A stretch of DNA of 64,000 nt. It comes from Kondoa malvinella. Its lineage: Eukaryota > Basidiomycota > Agaricostilbomycetes > Agaricostilbales > Kondoaceae. Shown here piece after piece: positions 12,112 through 23,997 of this stretch (positions are counted from its first letter, which is position 1; every line of letters starts with the position of its first letter). The stretch covers positions 62,001-126,000 of the forward strand of contig BCIM01000001.1 in assembly GCA_039545315.1 (NCBI GenBank). The letters are read 5' to 3'. Below the pieces are notes generated by a model. The model had not been told where the DNA came from. It searched no databases and saw only the letters and a list, made by a program, of their open reading frames with translations. The position numbers and the translations under genes are program-made.

Positions 12112-13534
12112 CTACTGAGTCCCTATCTCTGATACTGGCTTGATACTAATCGGGCCCTTAGTGGTAGGGAAAGAGCCGACAAAGTCCTCTGGCACATCTG
12201 ATGGCGGCAGCGCTGCGGTCTTGGATACGTACTTCCGAGTAGGCACTCGCTCACCAGAGGCATATGCATGTTGTTGCTTCTCCAACGCATGCTGCATATC
12301 GACTCAGTTCAGGCAAGGTGATTATTGCGGAAAGAACCTACTGCCCACATGGCCGCTCTACGAAATGCTATATCAGCTGACCGAGCATGCAATGTAGTCC
12401 AAAGCTTACCCAATCTCGTTGCTTATTGTAAACCACAGTCCGATGATCGGCATTCGCTCTAACAGAGCAGCAACAAAGCCAAAAGCTGAACAAGAATGCA
12501 GCTTGAGTGTTATAATGACCAACTCGCCAATGAACATACAGCGATATTCATACTGGCGTTCCACAATGAACAGCTCCTGCTGAAAGTCGCTGCGATGTCA
12601 TATCAGCATTTGACAAAAGCGTGATCTCTCGAGATGATCTACTTCATTGATTTGCTCTTAAAGTAAGGTTGATGCAATCTCTTTCCCAGAGTCAGACTCT
12701 TGAGAAAGGCGGAGATGGTCAAGCCCAAGAAGGGAACGAAAGAGAGCGGGAGGAGTAGCGCTAACCGAAAGGATTCAGATCAGGCGTGGTCTATAGAATC
12801 GACAGCAGGAGCCCTACTTCTCATGATGATCATCCTTACCCAGCGGTTATTGATACGCTCGTGGAACTTTGACTTTTGAGCTGCTCTTTCGGCTCGCTCC
12901 AACGGGGGTTGAGACCACTCTTCAACGTAAGGGATCCAAAAATCTTCAGTCTTGCCTCGAGAAGCTACAGTAGCTTGATAGGCATGCTTTCTGGCGACTC
13001 TGAGCTTGCGAGAGAGAAAGTAGTTCAAGACGAAACTGCATTGCTATTAGATGATCGATCAATACATGCATCTTGACCTTGCAGAGAAAAAGCATACGTC
13101 GAGTACGAGTAGTAAGGTAGCATAAGTAACCACACTACCTGTCGGTCATCAATATATATAGGCGGCAACATGGAAGACGAAATCACTTTATGCCTAGGCT
13201 CCTCGATTCTTCAGAGTATCTGAATGCGCTTCCAAAGTGTCGTATAAAGATGCGCGTTCTGCCAGCAGCCTCCTCTCAGCCCATGAAAGTTGCGCGAATC
13301 ACAGATCTCGCACAGAGGATAGGAAACAACGCCCTGAGATAAATCTCTTGAGTCTCTGTGACACGCCTAGAGTATTCGGCGTACCCATACTATGGCCGCA
13401 AGAAGTCCACGTCGAGCTGCATACCAACATTCTTTGATGATCGGGCGATAAATCTTGTCATCGGTGCACAGTCTATACAATCCAACCAAGCAATAGAGCG
13501 GTGCAAAACTGCCAACATCGCTTGCGTGCAGCAT
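12112..13534 (-). CDS. EI24-domain multi-pass membrane protein (Rrt8/LDS-like)
   Basis: Predicted polytopic membrane protein of the EI24 / outer spore wall Rrt8-like family, whose biochemical role in fungi is unclear. Conserved parts read from several exons: ARKHAYQATVASRGKTEDFW followed by IPYVEEW; LLLPLSFVPFLGLTISAFL (membrane segment); LGKRLHQPYFKSKSM; FGFVAALLERMPIIGLWFTI followed by SNEIGAAMWA; then a polar tail ending at 12112. An ATG at 13534 opens a frame with WYAARRGLLAAI and, after a short intron, EIYLRALFPILCARSVIRA, which fits an N-terminal part. The two or three exons between about 13030 and 13330 could not be joined with confidence. The start is 149 bp from the divergent MSB1-like start. 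Confidence 0.68.
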
Positions 13535-13683
13535 GTCCTATAGTATCGGAGAGTTGTCTTCGAAACCTTGTTGTGTCCGGCGACGAAGGTCAAAGCGCTG
13601 CCAGAGAATTTGGAACGCAGAGGCCTTTTTCCAATGGCGTCGACGATGCAAGCTGTCCGTCTTGAGAGTTGAGATCCCAAAAG

Positions 13684-16600
13684 ATGCAAGCGTTATTCGG
13701 CCGCAGCAAGAAGAGTTCAAACGCGTCGCAACAGCAGGACACTCATGCAAAAAAGAAAGGCGCTTCCTTGCCTGTCATACAGCTCAAACCGCCTCTCGAA
13801 TCCAAGGACAGCATAAGCAGCAATGGCAGACCATCAAGCGCTTCCTCTTTCGCAGTCGCTGTTGGCAGCACCGCGTCTGTTGACATGCATTCTAGCACAG
13901 AAGAGTTGCAACTCAGTTATGGATACTGGGGCATCGAGTTTGCTCGCGAATTGACTACCGCACAAGTCCAATATGTGGTCGATCTCGTAGGCCGGCAGAT
14001 CAAAGAACGAGGGCTCGAGTGTCCCATGCTCTTCTCTACAATGGCCCTGGATCTTACGATGGAAGGAACGACAAGCTTGATACGCAAGTACTTGCATGAT
14101 CAGCCAGGCTTTCAACGTGCCATTACTTTCGAAGAGCCTCATAACCTCTGTGCCTTTCTCAAGTGGGCCCTGGGTCGTGTCAAGCTACCTTCTGGCGCAC
14201 ACGGCTTCCTACAATTCGAAATCTATACCCAATGGCGAAGTTTTGAGATGCAAACAGACTATTCCAACCTCAGCTTCATCCGGACACACCTCTTTCATCG
14301 ATTGCCTTCTTCCGTTGCCAGCCTTCTGACAAGCCTGCTCGATCTTATGGCCAGTGCAATCTCTTTCACAGCCAAGAATGGTTGCACTCCGCACAAGCTC
14401 GCCGCTCTGCTCGGCCCATTAATCTTTGGCTTATGCGACGACCAACCGTTCGAAGAAACGTATACTACCTTTATCAAATACAAGAACGCTACAGAACATC
14501 TCATACTCGCTTATATCCGAGATCAAAAGGCCGCACCAGGAGTTCACTTTCCTACTCGACTAGAATACTTTGTCCAATCTTACCCTACCGACCTCCCAAC
14601 GAACCTCAGCAAACCTTCGGCGCATTCAAAGACCATCTCGGTAGCTCGCTTTTCTCGCTCCTGCCGCTTCTACTCGCAAGACCTTATAAAGACTGGCGGA
14701 AGTTGGGAGGTACCCAGATCAAAGACGTGGAGCTCTCTGTTTCCTTTGGTTCTGGGTCCGGAGAGTGGTCTCGGCGTCAAGTCGCCGACTCAGAACCAGC
14801 AGACGGCCTTTACTCCTCTGTACAAGCATCTCCTTAATTTGAGAGGACAAGAAGCTGTTGAAGATCTGCGAAAGTATAGGAGTACATCGGATAAAGATTG
14901 GGCTTGTCAGTATAGCTTTCCGGGCTGTGTTTGTTGCTCACTGTCCTGTGCAGCATTCATGCATGCTGGCTTTGCACCTACAGCAGCTGATAAACTTCAA
15001 TTCGACCTTCGCGAAAGCGAGCGGACCACCAGGCGGCAGAAACACGACACGCTTGATTGGTCGCAGTTTTCCGATCTCGGTTTCGGAGGCCGAGAAATTT
15101 ACGTCGATACCGATTTGACTTTTGATTCTTTGCTGTCGGAGTCGGTCGAGACCTGGCCAGAAGAAAAGAAGAAGATTTATGCCAAATTGAAAAAGACTGA
15201 GAAAGAGTTGCCGTCTTTCCCTTATGATATTACTCCGGCTGAGCGTCCGTCGATTCTGGTAGATGAGCTGTAAGTCACGGGTGCAATCCAAACGTGTAGT
15301 GCTCAGAGGTCTTGTTGGCTAGTTTCCCTCAAGCTTGGGCAGATACCTTAGTCAGTAGTGGTTGGGCAAGAGAAGAGATCAAGGAAAGCAATTGGGTTCT
15401 AGTGCATTGGCGTGCCAGGCCTATGCAAATGTCGCCGGATCAGTTGATGAAGGGTGATGGACGGACAGAGGAGAGATGGTGTTTGCTTGAAGAGAATGTG
15501 CCAGACGAGTATCGACAGGAGCTGCTGGACAGCAAGGTGATACAATATGCCATCGAGATCACTATAGCATGCTGATGATCCTGGCAGATGAAACGCAAGC
15601 GGACTCTGTTTTCCAAGAAAAAGACGATCAAGCCACCTCTTTCCCCTCGGCAAAGCTCTACTCCGCGGTCTTTCCCTCTTCCACCTCGAGAAGCGAGTCC
15701 GCCGACAATCAACCAAGCTGTCTTTGAGCCGGACTACGAAGGTGAAACACGACTTCTATCTCTTGGCCCTGCCGATCGTCCAGCTAGCAGTACAGCAGCC
15801 AGTAGCGCTGTGACGAGCAGACACACGTCGATATCCAGCAAGCGCCAGACCGACCCACATACCTCTTCCCGCAATCAACAATATGGTTCGAACCTCGATA
15901 CCCCGCCCCTTCCGCCTGGCGCCGGCCGAGTCGCAGCATCTAAGGTAGCACCGGGTCTCGCAGAAGCTACTATGACTTCCCAAAGTCCGCCTCGCAAAGC
16001 ATCTCCTTCGCGAGAGACGAACGGTCATTACGCACTCGACAGCTATGCCTCGACACCTCGAGTTTCTGTCTCCGACACCGAACGCGCCTCTTTCGAGACG
16101 TCGGACAGTGTGGAGACCCGTACCGGGCAGTATTCCACTTCCGCACCCTCCATCATCACAGAAGAAGATGAAGAGCCTAGGCCAACCTTCGCTCTGCCAT
16201 CTCCAATCGAGATCCCTGCTTCTGATTTCGTGACATCTAACTCTGGCCAGTCTGGACCTTCTACGCCGACAACAGTTGCTACCGATGGCCTGGAGAGAAC
16301 CTCGTTCGAAACGACAGGCGACGATGATGGAGAGATCTGGAGAGGCAGTCGAGTGATCAACGAGGGAGAGGAGGGTGATACACCACAGCAAGCATCAGAG
16401 CAGCCTACGCCGCCTCTGCCAGCCAAGACGTCAACGCATTTCAGTGCAGCGCCGGCATCTAGACAAGTCAGCGCGGCCTCCAACTCAAGACAGCTCTTTG
16501 ATCCAATCGCTCGACCTGGTGTCCCTCCCAGAAATGCGGACAGAGACTCAAGCAAGCCAGATGATAGCAAAAACAGTCGTATTTCCGGCATATCACAAAG

Positions 16601-16712
16601 CGCCTTCTCTGAGCGATCAATGCGAGTCTCGCATCTGGTCAATCTTTATTCTCAAGCACCCGCGCCAGCGCCAAATCAACAGACTGAACGCAAGAATTCT
16701 GGACCGCGCTGA
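13684..16712 (+). CDS. MSB1: MSB1/Mug8-like morphogenesis protein (RhoGAP-like domain)
   Basis: Member of the fungal Msb1/Mug8 family, which acts with Cdc42/Rho1 in bud or tip growth and has a RhoGAP-like fold thought to be catalytically inactive. The start MQALFGRSKKSSN is chosen because upstream sequence in frame has no ATG. The domain spans about residues 75-330: YGYWGIEFARELTTAQVQYV, ERGLECPMLFSTMALDL, HNLCAFLKWALGRVKL, HKLAALLGPLIFGL and EHLILAYIRDQ. Three introns (starting near 14909, 15270 and 15537) connect this to SSGWAREEIKESNWVLVHW and MKRKRTLFSKKKTIKPP, then a long Ser/Pro/Thr-rich disordered tail ending at 16712. The total is about 950 aa. A ROM2-type Rho1 GEF, acting in the same pathway, is encoded about 21 kb away. 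Confidence 0.85.
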
Positions 16713-16794
16713 CAAAGGATGTAACCCGCTTCGTTTGTAAATACTATGTACTGTAACACCATTGGGTTCCGTGATTCAAAGGATATACTCGAGA

Positions 16795-17450
16795 TTACCG
16801 CTTCACTGCGTCCTTTACGTCCTCCTTGAAGGCTTTAGCTTCGTCCGCTATTGACTTGCCTGCGTCCTTGACTTTTGCGCTTCCGCCTCGTCTGATCAAT
16901 CCAATGAGCTACGTCAATGTCAGTTGCTGAAGACTGACTGTTTGTAGCTCATCAGTCTGTAGCCTTGTATCGCTTGTGCTGTCGCATTGGTAGCATGACA
17001 TGCGAAAAGCAGATAATTTCGAGGCTGGACCATCCACGCAAAGCGCATAAAGACCAGGCTGGATCAAAGATCAGCTTATTTCATGCAAAGGATCCAGAAA
17101 GCATACGAGTAAGCGCAGAGAGCTGGTGTCATGGTCTCCGAAATCAACTCTTCAGACGCTTGGATCTGACCGATAGCAGCCAGCGGTAGTCCCCAATTAG
17201 CGACCTAACAGCAACTGTCTTGAGCGCAAAGTCGTGATTTGGCGTTCGACAGCTTACCGGACCCCAGCTGAATGAAATTGAACGAGGCATCAGCGAGACG
17301 AATTTGCTAGAGGACGAGAACAGCTGACAAGTGGGTTGAAAAGAAGTATTTCCGCCCTGATACAAAGAGAGCCCGACATGAGCGAACGGAACTTGCTGAT
17401 TGTAAAGCTGCAGACTTACATGCAGCGGCAGATTGCGCGCCTGCTGCCAT
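16795..17450 (-). CDS. MPC1: Mitochondrial pyruvate carrier subunit 1
   Basis: Inner-membrane protein that heterodimerises with another MPC subunit to import pyruvate into mitochondria. The gene is split by five short introns, so no single frame shows it. Joined, it reads [31 protein letters not shown] followed by [39 protein letters not shown] and [14 protein letters not shown]. These are MPC1 landmarks ([17 protein letters not shown]; RNxxLFxCHxxNxxAQ). A last exon adds about 32 residues, [20 protein letters not shown] followed by [11 protein letters not shown]. This charged alanine/lysine-rich helix-like tail is longer than the usual MPC1 C-terminus. The final intron (47 nt) is supported by frame only. 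The start lies 269 bp downstream of the RPT4 stop. Confidence 0.92.
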
Positions 17451-17719
17451 ACTGTCTGGGATATATTTACGTGTGGAAGCCGAAGTGTGTTGGTAGAGCA
17501 GAGTCGAGAGGGTGCCTGACTTGACGGACTCGGGTCAAAGCACGAGTTGATGGGATCGGTCGAAAGTTGTACAGAGCACCTCGCGAGCGGCTGTATCGGT
17601 AGTACACATTGGAAGAAGTCGCGAATGGCATTGCAAGCATTCCCTGCCTAACCCGCGTCGGCTTCCAGTTGAACAGCTTATTGTCGCAATATCGCATTAT
17701 TACTTCACCACAGGAGACC

Positions 17720-19187
17720 TTAGGGCTTGGAGTACTGAAGGACACATCAGTGACCATAGAAAACAATGCAAAAAGCAGAGACTCACATCTGACGCGCTCT
17801 CGTGCTTCTTGGCTTCTTGTAATTTCCGAGCTGCCTTGTTCAGGTCATCCTGAACAATGTAATCCCTCTCATCCCTGATAGCAGACATGCCAGCTTCTGT
17901 TGCAATGTTTCTCAAATCCGCGCCGTTGAAGCCTTCAGACAATTTGACAATGGCTTCGTAATCAATCTCGCCCGATTTCTTGACCGGCCCGCAATGAATC
18001 TTGAGAATTTCCAACCGAGCAACTTCATTCGGTAGAGGGATTTCAATCTTTCTATCCAGTCGACCGGGTCGAAGAAGAGCTGGGTCGAGCGTGTCTGGTC
18101 TGTTGGTTGCCATGATGACTTTGGTCTTGCCCAGAATGTCAAAGCCATCCATCTGGTTGAGCAACTCCATCAACGTCCGTTGAATTTCTCTGTCCGCACT
18201 CGTTCCTTCGCTGAACCGCCTTCCACCAATGGCATCAATCTCGTCCATGAAAATAATGCAAGGCTCGTGCTCTTTCGCATAACCAAACATTTCCCTAATC
18301 AACCTTGCAGATTCACCAATGTACTTGTCGACAATGGCAGATGAGACGACTTTGAGGAAATTGACGCCCATAGTAGTGGCGACTGCTTTAGCGAGCAAAG
18401 TCTTGCCTGTTCCAGGTGGACCGTACAGAAGAACACCTTTGGGCGGTTTGATGCCGACGCGAACAAAGAGTTCAGGGTTTTGCAGGGGTAATTCGATGAC
18501 TTCACGCAATTCGCGCACTTGTTCGCCTAGACCGCCAATGCCTGCAAAGGTCACGTTGCCAGGATCTTCCATGGACATGTTGTACACCATTGGATCAACT
18601 TCTCGTGGTAGGATGCGCATAATGGTCAAGGTTGTCATATCAAGCGCGACTCGAGTTGTTGGCTTGAGTTTGCTGACTTGTACTGAATTACGGCAGCCAA
18701 CGACGTAGCGAGGTCCAGCTGATGATTTGACAATGACTAAGATCCCAGAGGTAAGCACTGAGTACAGCGATAGGGTAGATTTGAGACATACATCGTTCGT
18801 CAGGCAATTGCCTCAGAACTTCGCCTATTATCTGGCCAACGGATTGCAGGGCTTTAATGTCGTCTTCTGATTTCTCGAAATCATTCTCTAAGGATATGAT
18901 AGACTTGCGCACTATCGTCGAAAAGCAGGAGCGTGTCAGCTATTCACCTCGTGTGCGAAAGGGCATGACACGGACGATTCTTGAGATTCTCTGCCATTTG
19001 CTCATGTTCTTTAATTTTCTGCACAGAATACAGCGCGCAGATCAGTACAGGGCAGTCTGCAGCGAGACAGAAGGGCGAGACTGACCTTCTGGTACGCCTG
19101 AACAGCCAAATCTTTGGGAGAAGGAGTTGCTGCTGCCTGTGGAGGCTCGCTTGGCCCTGTTGAGCTGCTTGCTACTGGTTCAGACAT
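17720..19187 (-). CDS. RPT4: 26S proteasome regulatory ATPase Rpt4
   Basis: AAA+ ATPase of the 19S base that unfolds substrates for the 20S core. The first exon gives [21 protein letters not shown] coiled-coil follows ([14 protein letters not shown] and [20 protein letters not shown]), then the OB region ([15 protein letters not shown]). The AAA domain shows Walker A GPPGTGKT, Walker [15 protein letters not shown], sensor-1 MATNRP, and the arginine fingers in [16 protein letters not shown]. The [10 protein letters not shown] and [20 protein letters not shown] segments match Rpt4/Sug2 rather than the other Rpt subunits. A last intron at about 17726-17790 replaces a wrong in-frame extension with the short end SDYSKP. 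Four introns are inferred in all. The protein is of normal length, about 395 aa. Confidence 0.97.
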
Positions 19188-19937
19188 GGTCGCTGTGTTG
19201 GTTTGAAAGTGACGATGCCGCGTCACCCTTGTAATGTCGAAGGTTGCCTCTTATCGGCCAAGTACTTGTGCTACACTTCGGCACTCTGCTGTCCGATACC
19301 ACTCTATTCTGTGATGCGCTGTTGCTATGTGGTCCACGCTTGCCCGGCTGAGAAGCTCCCCTCTGAGCGAGAATCTTCGCTCTGCTGTCTGCCTTCCAAT
19401 CTCCCTTTCTGTCAGGCCGGAAGGCACTATGGCGCTCTCGAAGACTGCTCTAGTCTTCATCTGTACCCACCTGTTGCACTTGTACTTGATCATCTCCTTC
19501 GTTCAGAGCTCGTGATCTGCCCGGTCGGTCGAGTCTAATCCAGATCCGCTGTCCAAGCGCCTGTCGCGCCTTCTGGCCTGTGTGCAGTCTTTCAAGAGTA
19601 GTTTTACTTCGAGCAACACACAGAACTGCAGTGCGTCTTCGGTGCGCATTCAGCTTCACCTGCTTTAGCTCATGCTAAAAGCACTATTTGCCAGTCGAGC
19701 GGCTCTTCTCATTGGACCACTACAATCCTCTGGCTTGGACCTGGCAGTTGTCGGCTGTCCGCTATCTTGCCTTCGCTTCGGAAGCACAGCAAATCTATAG
19801 CCAACACCGCTTTAGCCAGTAGCTTTCATTTCGAGGCTTGCTTCGAATCTATCAGTCGCTTGCTCACTTCCGGCGGATCTATTCCGCAAGCTCTCCATTG
19901 CTCGCTCTCTCGAGCATCCGTCAAGTCAAACAGCCTT
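19188..19937. promoter_or_regulatory. Long intergenic region between RPT4 and the Q-rich regulator
   Basis: Roughly 750 bp, the longest gap in the window, between divergent starts. Open frames here begin without ATG or lack recognisable content. It most likely holds two promoters and a long 5' leader for the plus-strand gene. Upstream non-coding or coding exons of that gene cannot be excluded. No tRNA or snoRNA fold was recognised by eye. Confidence 0.4.
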
Positions 19938-21947
19938 ATGACGGCCATCATGAACCCGGCGTTCAATCTCCCCTCGTCGCAAGATCCGATTTCTGCTGCT
20001 TCTCAAGAGTCGTATTTTATACCAGAGATAGCCAGTGCGACAGCTTCCAACTGTGAGAATGCCTTTCATTCGCCTCAGCTACAACAAGATCAAGTCTCGG
20101 GCAGTGCATCTCCGACGCCATCTAGCTCGAGAACCAGTCCTTCTGCCGAGATGCCTCCTCCTCAGACTCCCGCCTATCAACAACAGCAAGTGTTGCAGCG
20201 GAATACCAATCCCTTGATCTTCCCGGAAGCTGATGCCTTGCTGTGCCCTTCGTGAGTCTCAATTCAGTCGAGACCAAGATGAATTCTTCTAACCTTTGCC
20301 TTCGGATAGCATGGATGGATTTCTGGTTGCCAGCCATCAACAAGACGGAACTGCGTCATGGACACCCGTCAGCTGGCCGTCTTTCCTACAATTCGTCTGC
20401 AACGAGACCAATGTTGGTCATCTATCGTCCAAACATCCAATGCGTCTCTTTGCCAAGATCGTCAGAGGTCAGCTTCCGTTGCTAAGCCGCTATTCATATT
20501 CCTGATCTTCTTGATTATACAGACAACTCGCTCCAATCCCGCTTGTCACCTGCACTGCATCAACCCACACTCGGTCTTCTTCCACACCAGATGCCTGGTA
20601 CGCCTATGGGTCGACCGACTTTACAGCCAAACTATTCATACTCTACGCCTCAACCTCCCTTGCAGAGATCAACTTCTGCGCAGCATGCTATCCCACGTTC
20701 GCCGAGGTATAATCCGATAGCTGGTCGTCCACAATCAGCGCGAGCAGTCCTGCATTCAGGTCAACTACAAACACAACAACTCTCTTCCCCAATGACGCCT
20801 TATACACCTCGATTTGGCCAAAATGCCCAATCTGTAGTCAGAAGAAAACCAGTAGAGCTAAACCAACAAGATGATGGGTACATCTGGAACGTTCACGATA
20901 AGCGATTGTACATTTTCGGTAGCAAGGAAAGCGAGAACTCCATGGGCAAACCGGAGAACGTCATGATTGTCTTTCCCGCTGGTACGACCAGGGAAGCAAA
21001 GGAGAAAGACGGTAGTCGAGCTTTGCCTGCTTGGACTTCATGTGAGCGCAATCATATGTGATGTGGGCAGCATCTGATCTGCTTCACAGCGTGGCCGAAT
21101 TCGAATACTTGGCTGAAGGAACAGGTTTGCGGAAAGGGCTGTTCGCACGCAAACGGTTTTGGGCAGAAGGTGAGCTCTCGGTCTGTCTTTGGTCTTCCAC
21201 ACTGATATTCTCCTAGCGACCTGTTCTCATCCGAGAGCATCATCGCCGCTGCCCTCACGTGGCTGCTAATCACCCATTGAAGGTACATTGTTTGAGATTG
21301 CTACAGTGTATCGCTCACTTCGCCAACAGATGCTGTGTACATTGGAGCTTGAAGCTCACTCAAAATCACAATGGGCAGAAAAGCAGCTCAAGCGCAAGCG
21401 AGCGGACCTGAGCGTCTCGACAAGTAACAACAACAACACCATTTCGTCTCCTCTGTTGGCGCCCAATACTGCTATGCAGTGGACGCCTGACATCAATCTT
21501 TCTTCGCTTCCGCAACAAACGCCTTCCTACACGCCAAATCAGACGCCATCCTACACTCCAGCTCAGACGCCTTCTTACGCCTACCAGCGACCTTCTATTA
21601 ATCAAGATTACCAGCAGCCTTCCACCGTCAATCAAGACATTCCTGTATCCTTTGATACAGCTCCCGCCAATGCGGCAACTGATCTACGCATCAACACGAA
21701 TGTCCAACAATCACCTTTCACAGACCCTGCTTCGAGCCAATACGATGATCTGGACAGCGGCAGTGCCTTCACTCTACCCTCCGCGGGATCAATGAGCTAC
21801 GGAAGCCCTTCTGGCTCCTCATCACCTCTCATGCGCGATACGGCGACCACAAGCTGGGACAATAACAGCGTTCTAAGCAATGAAGAGTTTAATGACATTT
21901 TGGCCATGTTTGGGAAAGATGATGTGCCAGGACAGAGAACAACCTAA
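19938..21947 (+). CDS. Gln/Ser/Pro-rich putative transcription regulator, unknown family
   Basis: I do not recognise the family. The start MTAIMNPAFNLPSSQDPISA is the first good ATG. The N-terminal part is Ser/Gln/Pro-rich. A middle part with apparent structure follows: WPSFLQFVCNETNVGHLSSK and HPMRLFAKIVRD, then after a second disordered stretch DDGYIWNVHDKRLYIFGSKE and NVMIVFPAGTTREAKEKDG. Next comes a Cys/His-rich patch, EQVCGKGCSHANGFG, RREHH-like REHHRRCPHVAANHPLKMLC, which could bind zinc or DNA. A basic segment KQLKRKRADL precedes an acidic, Ser-rich end with the near-repeat QTPSYTPNQTPSYTPAQTPS (about 21515-21590). Five introns are inferred; the last (47 nt, before MLCTLELEAH) is needed to bridge two frames. 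The composition suggests a nuclear regulator, but that is inference. Confidence 0.6.
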
Positions 21948-22080
21948 GATGTTATGACGGGTACCTGCTGGTCGGGTTAATGTGGTTTCGTTGGTGTCAA
22001 AATGACCAGTTATCAATTAGACAAGGCTGATGTATCACTATTTTGTACTGCTTTTCAATGTAACACTACCTTGCACCATC

Positions 22081-22750
22081 TCACACGTCCGTCGTCCTGT
22101 AAGACGGAGGCCGTTCGTATCTCGGAAGTGGGTCACCGCTTGGGGCACTAGATCGCCGTCGCTGGCGCAGATCTGAGAAGGAAGCCGAATCCCTCCCTGC
22201 GCACTTTTAAGGCATGTACGCAGTAAGAGCCGTATAGCGCGTACCTGGTCGTGAACCGCTCATCTCCAAGCGACGAGCTCTGCGGGCATTTGAAGCTTTC
22301 GTCCTTTGGCTATGTAGAAACAACCGATAGCAAACGAACAAGACGAAAGCCGACATCCAGAAACCCCAACTGGAGCGCAGTCAGTACTCTGTAATCAGCC
22401 TGAGGTAAGGCATACTAAGCGATCCAGAATTTCGACCAGCCGCCATTGAAGCGCTCTTCGACCTCTTCGGGCGACGGTAATTCCGTTGAGATTGATTTCT
22501 TGCTTGCTGATGACTCGACTAAAGCAGTAAGGGAGCTCTGTATGTCGTCCGAGTCTTTGACATTGAGCGTGCCGGTCGCTTCTGGTCTTTCAACTCCATT
22601 TTCATCCTCGTTTATATTTGTTGCTCGCTGCTCATCTTCTGTTGCTTCATTAATAGCTGTAGCAGTCTCGACCATATCTGTTCCTGCTGTATCGTCTTTC
22701 ATGGCTGAGGTCTCCTCCGTATCTTCGGCTTTTGGGTCGGTAGTCGACAT
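22081..22750 (-). CDS. Single-pass membrane protein with acidic N-terminus and PPxY motif
   Basis: Unnamed protein of about 175 aa. The start MSTTDPKAEDTEETSAMKDD opens an acidic, Glu/Thr-rich domain of about 110 residues with no signal peptide. It continues FNGGWSKFWIA. After an intron comes one hydrophobic segment, WGFWMSAFVLFVCYRLFLHS, then a basic stretch NARRARRLEMSG. After a third exon it ends RRRSSAPSGDPLPRYERPP followed by SYRTTDV. The PPSY fits the PPxY motif bound by WW domains of Nedd4/Rsp5 ubiquitin ligases. One membrane span plus a cytosolic PPxY is the layout of Rsp5 adaptors such as Bsd2, Tre1 or Ear1, but overall similarity to those was not seen. Two or three introns are inferred. 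Confidence 0.62.
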
Positions 22751-23225
22751 GGTCGTTTGAAGGTATCTTGACAAGCCGATTAAACTCTGCGAATATTAAC
22801 ATCAAGCTGAGTCGCGCACTCAAGAAATGTCGGCGCTTGCAGAAGAAGGCATAGCCGAAACCCAAGAGGTATAACAGGCAAGACCTGCGAGGGATTGAAA
22901 ATGAACGAACAAGCGGGAAGCAACGAAACAGAGCAGAGCGCCATGGAGCGTAGGAATAAACGCGTGTCAGACTTCTACACGGCTGAACTCGTATAGAGCC
23001 GCGATACCACTGGCAAAACTCGACGCATTTTCTAGATCGGGAACCACCAAGGGATATTACGGAATCGAGATGGAATACAGGAAAGACACAGACACTGGCT
23101 GAGGGGTATGGACGAGACTTGCTGTCTGAGATGGTATACCATGTCGGCGATCCGCAGAAAGGGACCAACGGGTCGAATGTAGATCGGTCGAATCTCGGGT
23201 AAGAATGACACGACAATGCAATGAA
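22751..23225. other. Intergenic region, PPxY protein promoter and RPL11 3' side
   Basis: About 475 bp between two minus-strand genes. Minus-strand open frames here are arginine/serine-rich with no family match and partly read through the RPL11 end. I assign only the RPL11 3' untranslated region and the promoter of the downstream gene. Confidence 0.35.
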
Positions 23226-23997
23226 TCACTTTGCCAACAGCACACCATCGAACTATCACGACGAGAAGATCAGCCATGCAATCACCGGATTGAACAGTGA
23301 AGCCTACTCTCTGCTTGAACCAAGCCTGGCTCTCCTCCTTGGTAAGACGGTGAGGTGCGCCGACCCTCGACTTGCATCTCCTCCTGCGAGCGACTCTTGC
23401 GCCTGGTCTTCCGAGGCAGCAGAAAAAGTCCATGCCGAAAATCTAGCAATGTACGATGATGAGGCTAGATCTACATTCGTTGGGTGGAAGCGTACACCGA
23501 TTCCTGGGTCGTACTTGAGACCCAAGTCAATGTGTTCTGTCAAGCGCAACAGTCAGGCAATGCAAAGTGAAATGCAAGACTAAGAGCAGAACTGACCCTG
23601 AATACCGAAACCAAAGTTGCCAGTTTCCGAGAAGTTTCTCTTTTTCAACTCGTACTCCTTGACTTTGAGGCCTCTCTCCAAGATCTCCTCTGCCTTTGGT
23701 CCTCTAATGGTAACATGGACGGCAATCTTTTCGTTACGACGGATACCGAATGAACGGACAGTGTAGCGAGCTTTTGAAGTGACTGGTGATTGACCGGTAA
23801 GCTGTTCTAGAACTTTGGAGGCTCTTGTAAGTCTGTCGCCTGATTCACCAACGGAAATGTCTATTCCACAGAACTTGAGCATGCGACACTTGCCACTCCA
23901 GATGGAATGGTGATAGCGTACTGATGACGAGCTTCTCAATACGAAGCTCCTTCATAGGGTTGATGGCCGTCTTTTCCTCTGCCTGTTTCGCCTGCAT
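23226..23997 (-). CDS. RPL11: 60S ribosomal protein L11 (uL5)
   Basis: Large-subunit ribosomal protein that binds 5S rRNA in the central protuberance. The start [20 protein letters not shown], with [13 protein letters not shown], is typical. After the first intron the conserved [20 protein letters not shown] followed by [19 protein letters not shown] appears, then [68 protein letters not shown] and [20 protein letters not shown] final short exon gives FDGVLLAK and the stop at 23226. Reading straight on without that intron would give an unrelated tail. Four introns are inferred. The start is 283 bp from the divergent SmB start. Confidence 0.97.

Noticed and set aside
15756..16642. Two long minus-strand open frames opposite the MSB1-like tail
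   Set aside because: They are shadows of the Ser/Pro-rich coding exon; composition is Arg/Cys- or Ser-biased with no domain.
23305..23583. Plus-strand open frame across RPL11
   Set aside because: It is antisense to conserved RPL11 exons and has no independent support.
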